Shown here piece after piece: positions 17,394-26,777 of a DNA stretch of 64,000 bases; the first letter of the stretch is position 1, and each line of letters opens with the position of its first letter. The stretch covers positions 186,001 to 250,000 of the forward strand of contig JAQYVV010000001.1 of NCBI GenBank assembly GCA_030145275.1, written 5' to 3'. This DNA is from Desulfurivibrionaceae bacterium. Lineage in GTDB: Bacteria > Desulfobacterota > Desulfobulbia > Desulfobulbales > VMSU01. The notes beneath the pieces are model-generated. The model saw only the letters and a program-made list of their open reading frames with translations. It was not told the DNA's origin and ran no database searches. Position numbers and translations under genes: made by a program.

Positions 17394-19231
17394 GTGCGCC
17401 ACGAGGTTGCACGAAAGATGAGGGTAGGTCCCTCGGAGTCGGCTTGCAGGAGCAGGCTTCAAACCACCTTAAGCTGCTGTGGTAAAGAGCCATGGTGGTG
17501 AGTGTTAAGGAAAAGGCCCAGCAAGACTGGGTCAGGTATGGATCATGGAGACGAGTAACACCGAACCACTGATGAGGTGTCGAAAAAGTATAGATGTCGT
17601 CAAAACTGGGAACTATTTCCATCCCAGGATAAGTTCGGGGGGTGCCTGTTTATTGCCCGAGCGGCGTCCGGCATAAAGGTGGCGTGAACATGATTTTGGC
17701 TTTCGTGTGGAACGTGGGAACCTGTCGTTCTGATGCTAAGGGAGAAATCCAAGTGGAGATCCCATAAGGATGAGAGTACCGATGCGGAGCACAGGGGCGG
17801 AGTAGCTTGTAGTAGTGACGAAGTCCCTGTAATGGGGGTGGAGCGAAGGGGCTACATTGTTTAGCTTTTAACATTAAGACAACCAAAAATCGGGAGGATC
17901 TTTTTGGACGAAGCAAAGCCGTTCCAAATTTCTAAGAAGCAGATTTGGGATGCATTTAAGAAAGTAAAGGCAAATCGTGGAGCTGCTGGTGTTGATGGGC
18001 AGACGATAGACGACTTTGAAGAGGACTTGAAAAATAACCTCTACAAACTGTGGAATCGTATGTCCTCTAGGAGTTATTTCCCACCTCCAGTGCGTCGAGT
18101 CGAGATACCAAAAGGAGATGGTAAGATGCGGCCGTTAGGGATCCCGACGGTGGCTGATCGTATCGCCCAGATGGTTGTCAAACAATCCATGGAGCCCCTG
18201 TTGGAGCCACATTTTCATGAAGACTCATACGGATATCGTCCGGGTAAGTCTGCCGTTGATGCGGTTGGGGTTGCACGCCAACGGTGTTGGCGTTATGCAT
18301 GGGTGGTTGATCTGGATATCAAAGGTTTCTTTGATAATATCGACCATGAGCTTATGATGAAGGCAGTGCGGCAACATACAGATTGCCGATGGACTTTGCT
18401 GTATGTTGAGCGATGGCTGAAATGCCCTGTTCAATATCCTGACGGCATGGTTGAAGTAAGCGACAAAGGAACTCCACAGGGTGGAGTTATAAGTCCTTTG
18501 TTGGCCAATCTGTTTTTACATTATGCTTTCGACAAGTGGATGGAACGGGATGTCCCAACAGTTCCGTTCGAGCGATATGCCGATAATGTGGTTTGTCACT
18601 GCAGTAGTGAGTCACAGGATAAAGCATTGCGCCACTCAATTGAAAAGCGGCTTATAGAATGCCGGTTGGAGTTACATCCTGAAAAGACAAAAATTGTCTA
18701 TTGTAAGGAGGATAGCAGGATGATGGACTACCCAAACTGCAAGTTTGACTTCCTTGGTTATACTTTTAGGCCAAGAGTAGCAAGGAGCAAAAAGGGTAAG
18801 TTCTTTGTCGGCTTCCTGCCAGCCATGAGTAATAAAGCGGCCAAATCAATATGTGATGAAATGCGAAGCTGGCGGATTCATAATCGCACAGACAAGTCTC
18901 TTGATGACTTTTCGCGAATGTTCAACCCCAAGGTGCGAGGCTGGATAAATTATTATGCGAAGTTTTATAAATCAGAAATGTATAAGGTATTTCATATCCT
19001 GAATCGTATAATAACAAAATGGGCCATGAGGAAATATAAGAACTTGAGAGGACGCCAACGAAAAGCAACGCATTGGCTAGGTCGCCTAGCTTTTCGTAAT
19101 TCCCAGTTATTTGCGCATTGGCAGATACTTGGGATGCGGCCTTCGGCTGGACAATAGGAGCCGGATGAGTTGAGAGGCTCACGTCCGTGTCTGTGAGAGC
19201 CTGGGGGTGAGATTCCTCCGGGCTACTCGAC
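17394..19231 (+). mobile_element. Group II intron with maturase, probably decaying
   Basis: The 5' end GTGCGCC at 17394 fits the group II consensus GUGYG. About 510 bp of structured leader precede the maturase ORF. A domain V-like segment begins GAGCCGGATGAG at about 19158 and is followed by a domain VI-like hairpin (CCTGGGGG...CCTCCGGG) and the terminal CTACTCGAC. In the outer stem of domain V, the usual CCGGTTC reads CCGTGTC, which breaks two pairs next to the catalytic triad. The 3' boundary (about 19231) and the class are uncertain. The element sits 260 bp downstream of the initiator tRNA and outside any recognisable host gene. Confidence 0.85.
17904..19157 (+). CDS. ltrA: Group II intron reverse transcriptase/maturase with altered YADD box
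   Basis: A 417-residue intron-encoded protein. Reverse transcriptase blocks are clear: AAGVDGQTIDDF, RPLGIPTVADRIAQ, SYGYRPGKSAVDA, VVDLDIKGFFDNIDHELM and GTPQGGVISPLLANLFL. The catalytic box near residue 225 reads RYADNVVCHC. The second Asp of the usual YADD is Asn (codon AAT, one base from GAT), which should cripple polymerisation. A maturase domain X follows (GWINYYAKFYKS). There is no HNH endonuclease domain. The start is a TTG preceded by GGGAGGA. RNA-splicing function might survive even if cDNA synthesis does not. Confidence 0.9.
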   Translation: MDEAKPFQISKKQIWDAFKKVKANRGAAGVDGQTIDDFEEDLKNNLYKLWNRMSSRSYFPPPVRRVEIPKGDGKMRPLGIPTVADRIAQMVVKQSMEPLLEPHFHEDSYGYRPGKSAVDAVGVARQRCWRYAWVVDLDIKGFFDNIDHELMMKAVRQHTDCRWTLLYVERWLKCPVQYPDGMVEVSDKGTPQGGVISPLLANLFLHYAFDKWMERDVPTVPFERYADNVVCHCSSESQDKALRHSIEKRLIECRLELHPEKTKIVYCKEDSRMMDYPNCKFDFLGYTFRPRVARSKKGKFFVGFLPAMSNKAAKSICDEMRSWRIHNRTDKSLDDFSRMFNPKVRGWINYYAKFYKSEMYKVFHILNRIITKWAMRKYKNLRGRQRKATHWLGRLAFRNSQLFAHWQILGMRPSAGQ

Positions 19232-19513
19232 TGTGAACTTTGGGGGCAGTAAACTTCCACAGATAACTTGTGAACTTTTAGGTCGCCTCGGATAATCAAG
19301 ATCGCCAGGACATAGCTTGACCACTCTCACTTCCTCTCCCCCTGTATTTAAATTTCACATTCAACATTTTTTGTGATAACCTTTTTGTAAGATCACTTAT
19401 GAGCTAGAGAAATAATAAGGAGAGGCCTTCCGCTATGATGTATGGCGGTTATCTTCCCGATCACTCCGACCTTGAATTGACATTTTAATCTTAAAGGCAA
19501 GTCAGTAAAAAAT

Positions 19514-20506
19514 ATGCGACTCTCAACAAAAATTAGAAAGTCCTCTGCCGTGCTACACACTTCACCTGTCTCCGCAACAACCGTAAAAGTTGCACTACTT
19601 ATTTTCCAGATGCTCCTTTTGCTAGCTGGTTGTGACAACCAATCTGAAACAAAAATTATTGACTTTAATACGGTCGTCAGTGAAAACGAACACTCAAAGA
19701 GCCTTGAGCAAAAGAATAGAAAACAGTTTATTTTTGGATTTGATCCTCGCCGAAGTCTTAAAGATGACATGCAGCAGTACACGCCATTTATCCAGTACCT
19801 TGAAGAGACCACGGGCTACCATTTCAAACTGCGTATTACCCCAGGCGGCGCCCATATATCCGATGAACTTGGCAAAGGCACAATTCACTTTGGAGCTATA
19901 GGTGCCGGTTCTTTTATAAAGGCCAATGAAAAATACGATATTGTCCCCTTAGTTCGTGGCCTGAATAAACAAGGAAAAGCAGAGTATCAATCCTGTATAA
20001 TTGTTGCCACTAACAGTCCTATTAACAAAATCGAAGATATTCGCGGTAAACGTTTCGCTTTTGGCGATATCGCATCGACTCAAGGGCATCTGATTCCTCG
20101 GATTATCCTTGCTGAGCATGGCATCACTCTCAATGATCTTGCCTCGCACGGTTGGACAGGATCACATTATAAGTGTGCAAATTCTGTAATTGCAGGAGAA
20201 TTTGATGCTGGTGGAATCCAAGACACTCTGGGGTTGGAATTGAAAAATGATGGCCTCGTTCGAGTTATTTATACATCTCAATACTATCCGTCAAGCGGCG
20301 TTGCAGTTAATAAAAATGTTCCATCTGTAGTCACGGTGAAGGTAAAAGAAGCCCTTCTTGCCTTTGACCCAAAAGGTAGACACAAGCATATGCTTTTTGA
20401 GTGGGATAAGACAGAAATGCCTAATGGTTTTGTGGAAGCGAAAGTTGAAGACTATACCGAACTCAGTGATTGGGCAAAAGAGTTTGATCTCATAAAGACC
20501 CAATAA
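19514..20506 (+). CDS. PhnD-like periplasmic substrate-binding lipoprotein
   Basis: A 330-residue protein of the PhnD/phosphonate-type solute-binding family. An N-terminal hydrophobic segment ends in a lipobox (LLLLAGC, Cys at about 40), so it should be a lipid-anchored periplasmic protein. The mature part begins FGFDPRRSLKDDMQQYTPFIQYLEE and has LRITPGGAHISDELGKGTIHFGAIGAGSFIKA, DIRGKRFAFGDIASTQGHLIPR and HYKCANSVIAGEFDAGGI, all family patterns. There are no ABC permease or ATPase genes beside it. Instead a membrane receptor starts 14 bp downstream, so I infer a sensory role: it binds a ligand and presents it to that receptor. Confidence 0.85.
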   Translation: MRLSTKIRKSSAVLHTSPVSATTVKVALLIFQMLLLLAGCDNQSETKIIDFNTVVSENEHSKSLEQKNRKQFIFGFDPRRSLKDDMQQYTPFIQYLEETTGYHFKLRITPGGAHISDELGKGTIHFGAIGAGSFIKANEKYDIVPLVRGLNKQGKAEYQSCIIVATNSPINKIEDIRGKRFAFGDIASTQGHLIPRIILAEHGITLNDLASHGWTGSHYKCANSVIAGEFDAGGIQDTLGLELKNDGLVRVIYTSQYYPSSGVAVNKNVPSVVTVKVKEALLAFDPKGRHKHMLFEWDKTEMPNGFVEAKVEDYTELSDWAKEFDLIKTQ

Positions 20507-20520
20507 AAGATGGTTCATCC

Positions 20521-21864
20521 ATGCGTTTTTATACAAAGATTATTTTATTGATACTCCTTGTAGCAGTAATGTTCGGAGGCAGTTCTTTCCTCTTGGCCAA
20601 TCGCCTGATGGAGAAAGAATTGCGGGCCAGTTTAGAGGAGAAGGGGAAAATAATAGCTCAGTCTCTCACAGAACACGTTGCCCAACATGTGATGTATGGG
20701 GAAATGCTTTTAGTTCGTGATGCTTTATTGGCAACCGTTAAAAATAATGATGATGTTGAATATGCATTTGTTTATGATAAGCAGGTAATGTCGCTTCATA
20801 CTTTTAACAAGGGTGTTCCCCAAGGACTCTTAGAGAAAGTATCTGCTCATGATCCAGATAAAACATATCATACATCTCTTATTTCTAGCAATAAAGGAGC
20901 GATACTGGATATTGGTATACCAATTTTTGCTGGTGCCTCAACATACGTACATATTGGCTTGAATGAAGCCACCATTCACGAACAAGTCAGCAGTTTACGA
21001 CCGCAAATCATCCTGATCATTTTTATTGCAGTTTTGTTCAGTACAGCCATTGGCTTGTTATTGAGCCGACAGATGATAATACCTCTTCGTCAATTGACTG
21101 CTGCCATAAAGGCTTTTGGAGCCAAAACGGACTTTAAGCCTTTAAAAACAATTACTGGAGGAAAAGAGGTTACTGAACTGGCAGGAGCCTTCCAGAAGAT
21201 GGTATCAGAACGAGAAAATATTGAAAAGAACCTTCATCTAAGCGAAGAACGTTATGCCATGGCTCAGAAAGCGGCAAATATCGGGAGTTGGGATTGGAAT
21301 ATCCAAACTGGAGAGCTGCACTGGTCAGAACAAATTGAACCCATATTTGGATTTGGCCAAGATGAGTTTGGGAGGACCTATGAAGCATTTTTGGAAAGTG
21401 TGCATCCAGATGACCGTCAGTATGTTATCGACTCTGTAAACGTCGCCATAGAGAAAGACGAGGAGTATGATATTGAACATAGGATTATCTGGCCAAGCGG
21501 TACCGTCCGATGGGTTTCAGAAAAAGGAGACGTTTTCCATGACCAAAGTGGCAAACCCATCCGTATGCTTGGCACTGTGTATGACATTACAAAGCGTAAA
21601 GCAATAGAAAAGGAACGTGAGAGGTTAATAGGCGAACTTAAAAAGGCATTGGCTGAGATCAGGACATTACGTGGCTTTCTTCCCATTTGTTGTTCCTGTA
21701 AAAAAATACGTGATGATAAAGGCTACTGGAATCAAATAGAATCTTACATCCATAAGCACGCAGATGTAGAATTTAGTCATAGTATATGCCCTGATTGCGC
21801 CCGAAAGCTTTACCCTGAGGAATACTCATCCATGTATGGTAAGAACATTTCTAAAAGTGAATAA
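20521..21864 (+). CDS. Membrane receptor: periplasmic sensor, HAMP, PAS-PAC and a C-terminal double-CxxC module; no kinase
   Basis: A 447-residue protein. TM1 is at residues 5-27 (IILLILLVAVMFGGSSFLLA). An extracytoplasmic domain of about 130 residues follows, then TM2 near 162-183 (IILIIFIAVLFSTAIGLLL), a HAMP linker (RQMIIPLRQLTAAIKAFG), and a PAS/PAC domain (about 240-370; NIGSWDWNIQTGELHWSEQI, VYDITKRKAIEKERERL). The C-terminus has CCSCKKIRDDKGYW and later SICPDCARKLYP, a paired-Cys module that I know only as a recurrent tail of PAS and response-regulator proteins in Desulfobacterota. No histidine kinase, GGDEF, cyclase or methyl-accepting domain is present, so the output is unknown. Confidence 0.8.
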   Translation: MRFYTKIILLILLVAVMFGGSSFLLANRLMEKELRASLEEKGKIIAQSLTEHVAQHVMYGEMLLVRDALLATVKNNDDVEYAFVYDKQVMSLHTFNKGVPQGLLEKVSAHDPDKTYHTSLISSNKGAILDIGIPIFAGASTYVHIGLNEATIHEQVSSLRPQIILIIFIAVLFSTAIGLLLSRQMIIPLRQLTAAIKAFGAKTDFKPLKTITGGKEVTELAGAFQKMVSERENIEKNLHLSEERYAMAQKAANIGSWDWNIQTGELHWSEQIEPIFGFGQDEFGRTYEAFLESVHPDDRQYVIDSVNVAIEKDEEYDIEHRIIWPSGTVRWVSEKGDVFHDQSGKPIRMLGTVYDITKRKAIEKERERLIGELKKALAEIRTLRGFLPICCSCKKIRDDKGYWNQIESYIHKHADVEFSHSICPDCARKLYPEEYSSMYGKNISKSE

Positions 21865-22219
21865 ATCACAATCCATTTAATAATTGCTAGTCGGATGTCC
21901 AAAAGTATAGGAGATGCTAATTTAATATGGCTTGCCATAGTCATAAATAAATTCCCTGATTTTCAAGATAACCTTCGGCATATATAATCGCCCAGACTGA
22001 AAGAAAGGCACTCGGTCAACATATCCTTTTCTGGTCTTTCCACCCCTCAGAGTCTACAGTTTCCATGTAAGTTTAGAAAATTCAGGCACTATCAGCGGTC
22101 AAGATATTTCCAAAAACTCACAATTACCTATTACTAACTTAGAAATATCAAGATTACCAACGGAAATCCGAATCGTTTCATAAAAGGAGAATTTTAACTT
22201 TATGAAAGGAGGACGGGAT
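21865..22219. other. Intergenic region without a supported gene
   Basis: About 355 bp of AT-rich sequence. It contains a degenerate copy of the recurrent word CTCAGAGTCTACAGTTT (22046-22062). I see no ORF with a credible start, RNA gene or strong terminator. Confidence 0.5.
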
Positions 22220-22300
22220 ATGATGATTTCCGAGGCCATCAATTTTTGCATGCAGTACCAGAAGGTAAACTCAAGAATCAACACCATAAATGTGATATAA
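22220..22300 (+). pseudogene. Possible 5' remnant of a tyrosine recombinase
   Basis: After a good ribosome-binding site (GGAGG), an ATG opens 26 codons reading MMISEAINFCMQYQKVNSRI and so on to a TAA. This resembles the first helix of the core-binding (SAM-like) domain of tyrosine recombinases, where patterns such as SEAI-x-F-x-x-Y-x-x-x-NSR-x-NTI are common. The rest of an integrase is missing. The resemblance covers a short stretch only, so the call is tentative. Confidence 0.35.
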
Positions 22301-22593
22301 GGAAATATCACGTAAAGATTTGTGGTTTTATTACATACTTTGTTGCCAAAAAGGAGAGCGAATCATGTGGGCTCACAGATAATACTGCTATAACGTTGAA
22401 GGTTAAAACAGCCTTAGTTAAAGATAAGGAAATATGGTCTACAAATATTGATATTAAGACGATTCAGTGCAAAATTGTGGTGTTGTGGGGATTGGTGGGC
22501 ACAAAAACGGAAATTAATAAGGCTATTTCACACGCAAAGAGTGTTAAAGGGGTAATGCAGGTGAAGTCACTTCTTAAGGCGACTCAAATGTGA
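22246..22593 (+). CDS. BON-domain protein, N-terminus doubtful (possibly broken)
   Basis: The last 70 residues form a BON domain, found in OsmY-like periplasmic and membrane-binding proteins: TDNTAITLKVKTALVKDKEI, then VVLWGLVGTKTEINKAISHAKSVKGVMQVKS. No signal peptide is visible, and the 45 residues before the domain do not look like part of the family. A ribosome-binding site and ATG (AAGGAGAGCGAATCATG, ATG at 22365) lie just before the domain but in another frame, ending after five codons. This suggests a frameshift or 5' truncation. The given start is only the longest open frame. Confidence 0.5.
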   Translation: MHAVPEGKLKNQHHKCDIRKYHVKICGFITYFVAKKESESCGLTDNTAITLKVKTALVKDKEIWSTNIDIKTIQCKIVVLWGLVGTKTEINKAISHAKSVKGVMQVKSLLKATQM

Positions 22594-22785
22594 ATGATGA
22601 AAAATCGGCCTTCGGAGTTGGGGTGAACAGCACGGGAGGGAGTGATTTTGGCCCGTTGTCAGTATTGTGCCGCAGTGCCGTTAATTGCTTTTTGGATGAT
22701 AATCTAGTCTTCGTTATTCAACCCAGTAGGATTTTAAGCCAGGGTATTGAAATTTACTTAAAGCCCAGTGGATTTTCATGCTAAG

Positions 22786-24876
22786 TTAGCTTTTCTTTTG
22801 AAAAACTCGGTTTTTTTCTTTTTTCTGTCTTTCGGCGGAGGGCAGCCGCAGATCAACAGGCATACCTTGGGTGGAGAGGATGAGGATGCGTGGTTCGCCA
22901 GCAATTATAATTGGCTTCGGCAGGATGCGCCGCTGCAACAGGGTTTGAATCTGTTTGGGTGCAAGGGCTAATTCTTTATAAACTGGGTCTAAAACAAATG
23001 TACATCCCTCTTTCCAGCTTGAGCAGCCGTAGGCTCGGTTCCCTTTGATGACCTCTTTACCGCAGAGCGGACAGCTACCCCATCGCCCAGTGTCAAGACG
23101 TCCGGCTGAACTGCTCTTGATGAGGCTACGGATGTAGCTGGAAATTCCAGCCATAAAATCATCAGGGTTAAGTTTGGCCCGCTCAATTTGTTTGAGTTTT
23201 TCTTCCCACTCGCCGGTCATTTCTGGAGATTTTAACAACGGATCCTGAATAAGTGCAATCAGGCAGTGACCCATGTCTGTACAGTGAAGCTGCTTTTTTT
23301 CGCGGCGTATATAATTGCGCCGAAGCAAAGTTTCGATGATAGCCGCACGGGTAGCCGGTGTTCCGATGCCTCGTTCTTTTAAGGCTTCGCGCAGAGTGTC
23401 ATCTTCGACAAATTTACCAGCTGCCTCCATAGCGCCAAGCAGCGAATTTTCGGTGAAGTGTTGGGGCGGTTTGGTCTTGCCCTCGCGCAGGAATGGCTCA
23501 TGAACACCGGTTTCGTCTTTTTCAAAAGAAGGCAGAGTTTGATCGTTGGCAGCATTTTGTTTCCTTTTCTTTTTCGGGAAGAGAATGGTCCAGCCTGACT
23601 CGACAATCTGTGTTCCTTTGGCCTGAAATTTTACCTTTTTACTGTTGCCGTTGACCGTGGTGACATTCTTAACGCAGACGGGGTAGAAGGCGGCAATGAA
23701 CTGCGTTGTAATTTTATCATAAACCAGCTGTTCGTTGGTGCCAAGGCTGCGAGGCTTAACCCCGGTGGGAATGATGGCATGGTGGTCGGTCACTTTTGTG
23801 TCGTCGATGATCCGCTTGGTGAACATTAGTTTCGCGAGGTTGAGCGGCGCAATCTGTTCAGTGCGAATGGTTTTGAGCTGTGCCATGATGTTGGGAATAC
23901 GCACTTTCATGTCTTTGCTGAGGTAGCGTGAATCGGTTCGAGGATATGTGATCAGCTTAGCTTCGTATAAATTCTGGGCGGCGGCAAGGGTGTCGGCTGC
24001 CGAGAGCCCGTGCATCTTGTTGATTTCGCGTTGCAGGGTGGTGAGATCAAATAGCTGCGGCGGTTGTTCTTTGTTCTCTTTAGCTGCAATAGATGTAATT
24101 TCAAACGGTTGCCCGGTTATTTCTTCTAGGAGTTCCTGCGCTTTCTGCGGTTTTTCGAAACGCTTGCCTGTGTATTTGAACACCACCTCACGATAGTGGG
24201 TGGTGAGTTCCCAGAAAGGCTGCGGCCTAAACTGCATAATGGCATCATCACGCTCCCCGATCATCGCCAAAACTGGCGTCTGCACCCGGCCGATACTCCA
24301 GAGAACGCGATCAGATCCGCCGCCTATCTGTCCATGTCGGACGGTGTAGTAACGGGTCGCGTTGAGGCCGACAATCCAGTCAGACTCGCTGCGGCAGCGG
24401 GCGGCGGCATAGAGAGGGTCGTAGTCGTGGCCGTCTCGAAGATCCTTGAATGCCTCCTGAATCGCATCGGGTGTAAGTGAGTTTAGCCAGAGGCGGCGAA
24501 TAGGTTTGTCTTCGCAATTGCAGAGGGCAAGAATGTAGCGAAAAATCAGTTCTCCCTCCCGACCGGCATCAGTTGCGCAGACAATTTCATCGGCTTGTTC
24601 GCACAATGTTTTGACTATCTGATATTGTTCAGCGACGCCACGGTTTTTAATCAGAGTAAGTTTGAACTTTTCCGGAACGAACGGCAGGGTGTCGAGTGAC
24701 CACCTCTTGAGAGCGGGATCATATGCACCTGGCTCCTGAAGTGTTACCAGATGCCCAAAGGCCCAAGTGATCGTACATCCGCGTCCCTCGATATAGCCTT
24801 TCTTTTTGGTTGTAATATTGAGAACAGCCGCAATGTCTCGTGCAACCGACGGCTTTTCTGCGATAATAACTTTCAT
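22786..24876 (-). CDS. topB: DNA topoisomerase III
   Basis: A 696-residue type IA topoisomerase. The TOPRIM domain starts MKVIIAEKPSVARDIAAVLN and has CATDAGREGELIFRY. The active-site region contains LITYPRTDSRYLS, with the catalytic Tyr near residue 312. Later motifs are VTDHHAIIPTG and LREALKERGIGTPATRAAIIETL. A C-terminal zinc-ribbon remnant (CPLCGKEVIKGNRAYGCSSW) is followed by a basic tail. I set the start at the ATG at 24876 because the family begins with M-K-x-x-I-A-E-K-P-S; a longer frame from 24921 adds 15 unlikely residues. TopB often travels with integrative elements, which fits the accessory context here. Divergent from the DUF2293 gene. Confidence 0.95.
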   Translation of the reverse strand: MKVIIAEKPSVARDIAAVLNITTKKKGYIEGRGCTITWAFGHLVTLQEPGAYDPALKRWSLDTLPFVPEKFKLTLIKNRGVAEQYQIVKTLCEQADEIVCATDAGREGELIFRYILALCNCEDKPIRRLWLNSLTPDAIQEAFKDLRDGHDYDPLYAAARCRSESDWIVGLNATRYYTVRHGQIGGGSDRVLWSIGRVQTPVLAMIGERDDAIMQFRPQPFWELTTHYREVVFKYTGKRFEKPQKAQELLEEITGQPFEITSIAAKENKEQPPQLFDLTTLQREINKMHGLSAADTLAAAQNLYEAKLITYPRTDSRYLSKDMKVRIPNIMAQLKTIRTEQIAPLNLAKLMFTKRIIDDTKVTDHHAIIPTGVKPRSLGTNEQLVYDKITTQFIAAFYPVCVKNVTTVNGNSKKVKFQAKGTQIVESGWTILFPKKKRKQNAANDQTLPSFEKDETGVHEPFLREGKTKPPQHFTENSLLGAMEAAGKFVEDDTLREALKERGIGTPATRAAIIETLLRRNYIRREKKQLHCTDMGHCLIALIQDPLLKSPEMTGEWEEKLKQIERAKLNPDDFMAGISSYIRSLIKSSSAGRLDTGRWGSCPLCGKEVIKGNRAYGCSSWKEGCTFVLDPVYKELALAPKQIQTLLQRRILPKPIIIAGEPRILILSTQGMPVDLRLPSAERQKKEKNRVFQKKS

Positions 24877-24926
24877 CGTACGATTTTCTCGCGATCTTTG
24901 TTTTCTTCTGTTAAGAAGCACACATC

Positions 24927-25625
24927 ATGATGACTGACGCAACCATTACTGTACGCTCTGCACCGCACCCTAAACTTAATTTTGTGGTGACGGAAGCAGG
25001 GCAGCGCCTCGATATTCCGGCCAATTGGGCTTGTTTGAAACCAGGCGATGCCGCTGTTACCAAAACCCTCAAGGCACTGGGGCCTTCCTGGACTGCCGTC
25101 CGTAAAAAAGGAGGTAAAACTTTTTCTGACGGTGTCTGGGCGCCTCGTGAAAATATTGAGCAGGCAAAAAACATCGTTGCAAAAAAACGTTCTGAGCCTG
25201 CTTATGCCCTGAAGCGCGCGTCCGAACTGAAGCGGCGCCAGAAAAAGCAAGATAGTTACGCAGTCTCTTTTCAGCTGGCCTTGCTTCAGTGGTTGGACTT
25301 TCATCCACGCTACAAGTCACTAGCAGAACAGCTTGCCGAAACGATATCCCGCTACGCCGCGCCTGTTGGCAGTGGTACGGTTGCAAGGACAGAAAGGATA
25401 CCGATTGAAGAGCGTGCCAGCGCTGCCGCCATTGCATGGATGCGCCACCGGACAACGGTTTACGAATCAATGAGAATTGCACGGGTTAAAGGCCGACGCC
25501 GGAAAGTTCGCCGCGAACTGGCCCAGCAGTCCGTTCAAATCTTGGACGAATACCGCAAAGGGAAAGATGTTTGTCTCGAAACTTGCCCGCTGGTACATGC
25601 CCTTCGTAAATCTGCTTCAGAGTAA
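24927..25625 (+). CDS. DUF2293-domain protein
   Basis: A 232-residue protein whose C-terminal half matches the DUF2293 pattern: IPIEERASAAAIAWMRHRTT followed by YESMRIARVKGRRRKVRREL. The N-terminal half (RLDIPANWACLKPGDAAVTK; APRENIEQAKNIVAKKR) is what usually precedes this domain. It is basic and probably nucleic-acid associated, but no function is established. It is transcribed divergently from topB, with 50 bp between the starts, and followed by a likely terminator. Confidence 0.8.
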   Translation: MMTDATITVRSAPHPKLNFVVTEAGQRLDIPANWACLKPGDAAVTKTLKALGPSWTAVRKKGGKTFSDGVWAPRENIEQAKNIVAKKRSEPAYALKRASELKRRQKKQDSYAVSFQLALLQWLDFHPRYKSLAEQLAETISRYAAPVGSGTVARTERIPIEERASAAAIAWMRHRTTVYESMRIARVKGRRRKVRRELAQQSVQILDEYRKGKDVCLETCPLVHALRKSASE

Positions 25626-25653
25626 ACCATAAACAGCGATGCTTATGGTTTTT
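25624..25653 (+). terminator. Probable Rho-independent terminator after the DUF2293 gene
   Basis: A 9-bp stem AAACCATAA (25624-25632) and TTATGGTTT (25643-25651) is followed by T residues. The stem begins within the stop codon. Confidence 0.5.
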
Positions 25654-25889
25654 AATGGCGCGCATGCACAACCTAACCGGCTATCCCACAGAGTCAAGTT
25701 CTTACTTACTTAAAGACGTTTCCACCCTTTAATGAATTGAATAAGTGGCAGCGAAAGAAAATGTAATCCTGCCTGTCATCTGCTCAGGTCCGTGATTACT
25801 TATGTTTGAAAGGTTTCAGAGTAACAATTAGTTTTTTGTACTGTAAATTACATGTCGGAAAGTAGCCTTTTGACTGTTATGATACCCTT

Positions 25890-25945
25890 GATGTCGTCGT
25901 GAAAAGTAGCAAGAGGGTATAGCAATCCGATCTACGCTTTGCATG
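25890..25945. repeat. Partial copy of dispersed repeat family E
   Basis: GATGTCGTCGTGAAAAGTAG followed by TCCGATCTACGC resembles the left part of the family E element at 13825. The right arm was not found. The rest of 25654-26093 holds no gene I can support. Confidence 0.4.
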
Positions 25946-26093
25946 GGCATCAAAAAAAGTCAATATCTAAAAGGACTGTTACCCGAACTCAGTTTAAACG
26001 AAGGGGATCTAAGTCTGTGCTTATATCCTGCCGAAGGGAGAATGAGAGGATCTTTTCTCTTTCTGAAACATTTAACGATACTTGGAGAAAATA

Positions 26094-26777
26094 ATGAATT
26101 TAAGAATATTTTATGTCTGTATTCTATCCTTTTTTATCCTTACTGTTCCAGCCTGGGCTTTAAATATTTCTGATTCCGTTAAAAAGGTTGTTGATTCGAC
26201 CACGGTTTTAACTGATATCACAAACATTCCTGAAAAGGAAATTCCGCCCTCTTTGCTCAGGAATTGTTATGGAATTGCGATCATTCCCAGCGTTTTGAAA
26301 GCAGGTTTTGTGGTGGGAGCAAGATATGGCAAGGGCCTTGTGGCTGTGCGGGATAAAGAAGGGAATTGGCAAAGCCCTTATCTTATTTCTCTTATGGGAG
26401 GGAGTTTCGGCTGGCAAATAGGGGTCCAGTCCACCGATATTATCCTTGTTTTCAAAAGTAGGAAGAGCATTGATAAAATTCGCAATGGCAAGTTTACATT
26501 GGGACTTGATGTCGCAGTGGCAGCTGGTCCCGTTGGGCGGCAGGCCGAGGTCGGCACTGACATAATGCTTAATGCTGAAATTTATTCATATGCCAGAAGC
26601 CGAGGGCTTTTTGCTGGCCTGGCCCTGGAGGGCGCCGTTATTCAAGTCGATATTGAGTCAACAGAATCTCTTTACGGCGCATCAATTTATGATGTCGAAC
26701 AAGGTGGGGGGACGGTTCCTGCTGAAGTTATCCGCCTAAAAGAGGCATTGAAAAAGTATACGTCGTTTAGGGAATAG
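26094..26777 (+). CDS. SYLF-domain (Ysc84-like) lipid-binding protein
   Basis: A 227-residue exported protein of the SYLF/Ysc84 family. A signal peptide spans residues 1-22 (MNLRIFYVCILSFFILTVPA, then WA). The mature part has the family landmarks IPPSLLRNCYGIAIIPSVLK, GFVVGARYGKGLV and SLMGGSFGWQIGVQSTDIIL, then a C-terminal GLFAGLALEGAVIQVD. SYLF domains bind phosphoinositides or other lipids in eukaryotes; the bacterial role is unclear. I chose ATG 26094 because GGAGA precedes it; a TTG at 26082 overlaps that site. It is followed by the copper genes but on the other strand from copZ. Confidence 0.9.
   Translation: MNLRIFYVCILSFFILTVPAWALNISDSVKKVVDSTTVLTDITNIPEKEIPPSLLRNCYGIAIIPSVLKAGFVVGARYGKGLVAVRDKEGNWQSPYLISLMGGSFGWQIGVQSTDIILVFKSRKSIDKIRNGKFTLGLDVAVAAGPVGRQAEVGTDIMLNAEIYSYARSRGLFAGLALEGAVIQVDIESTESLYGASIYDVEQGGGTVPAEVIRLKEALKKYTSFRE

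Noticed and set aside
22590..22784. A 64-residue open frame after the BON gene
   Set aside because: No ribosome-binding site, no recognisable domain and a biased composition; not supported as a gene.
25943..26173. A 76-residue open frame overlapping the SYLF gene start
   Set aside because: It overlaps a better gene with signal peptide and ribosome-binding site and has no domain.
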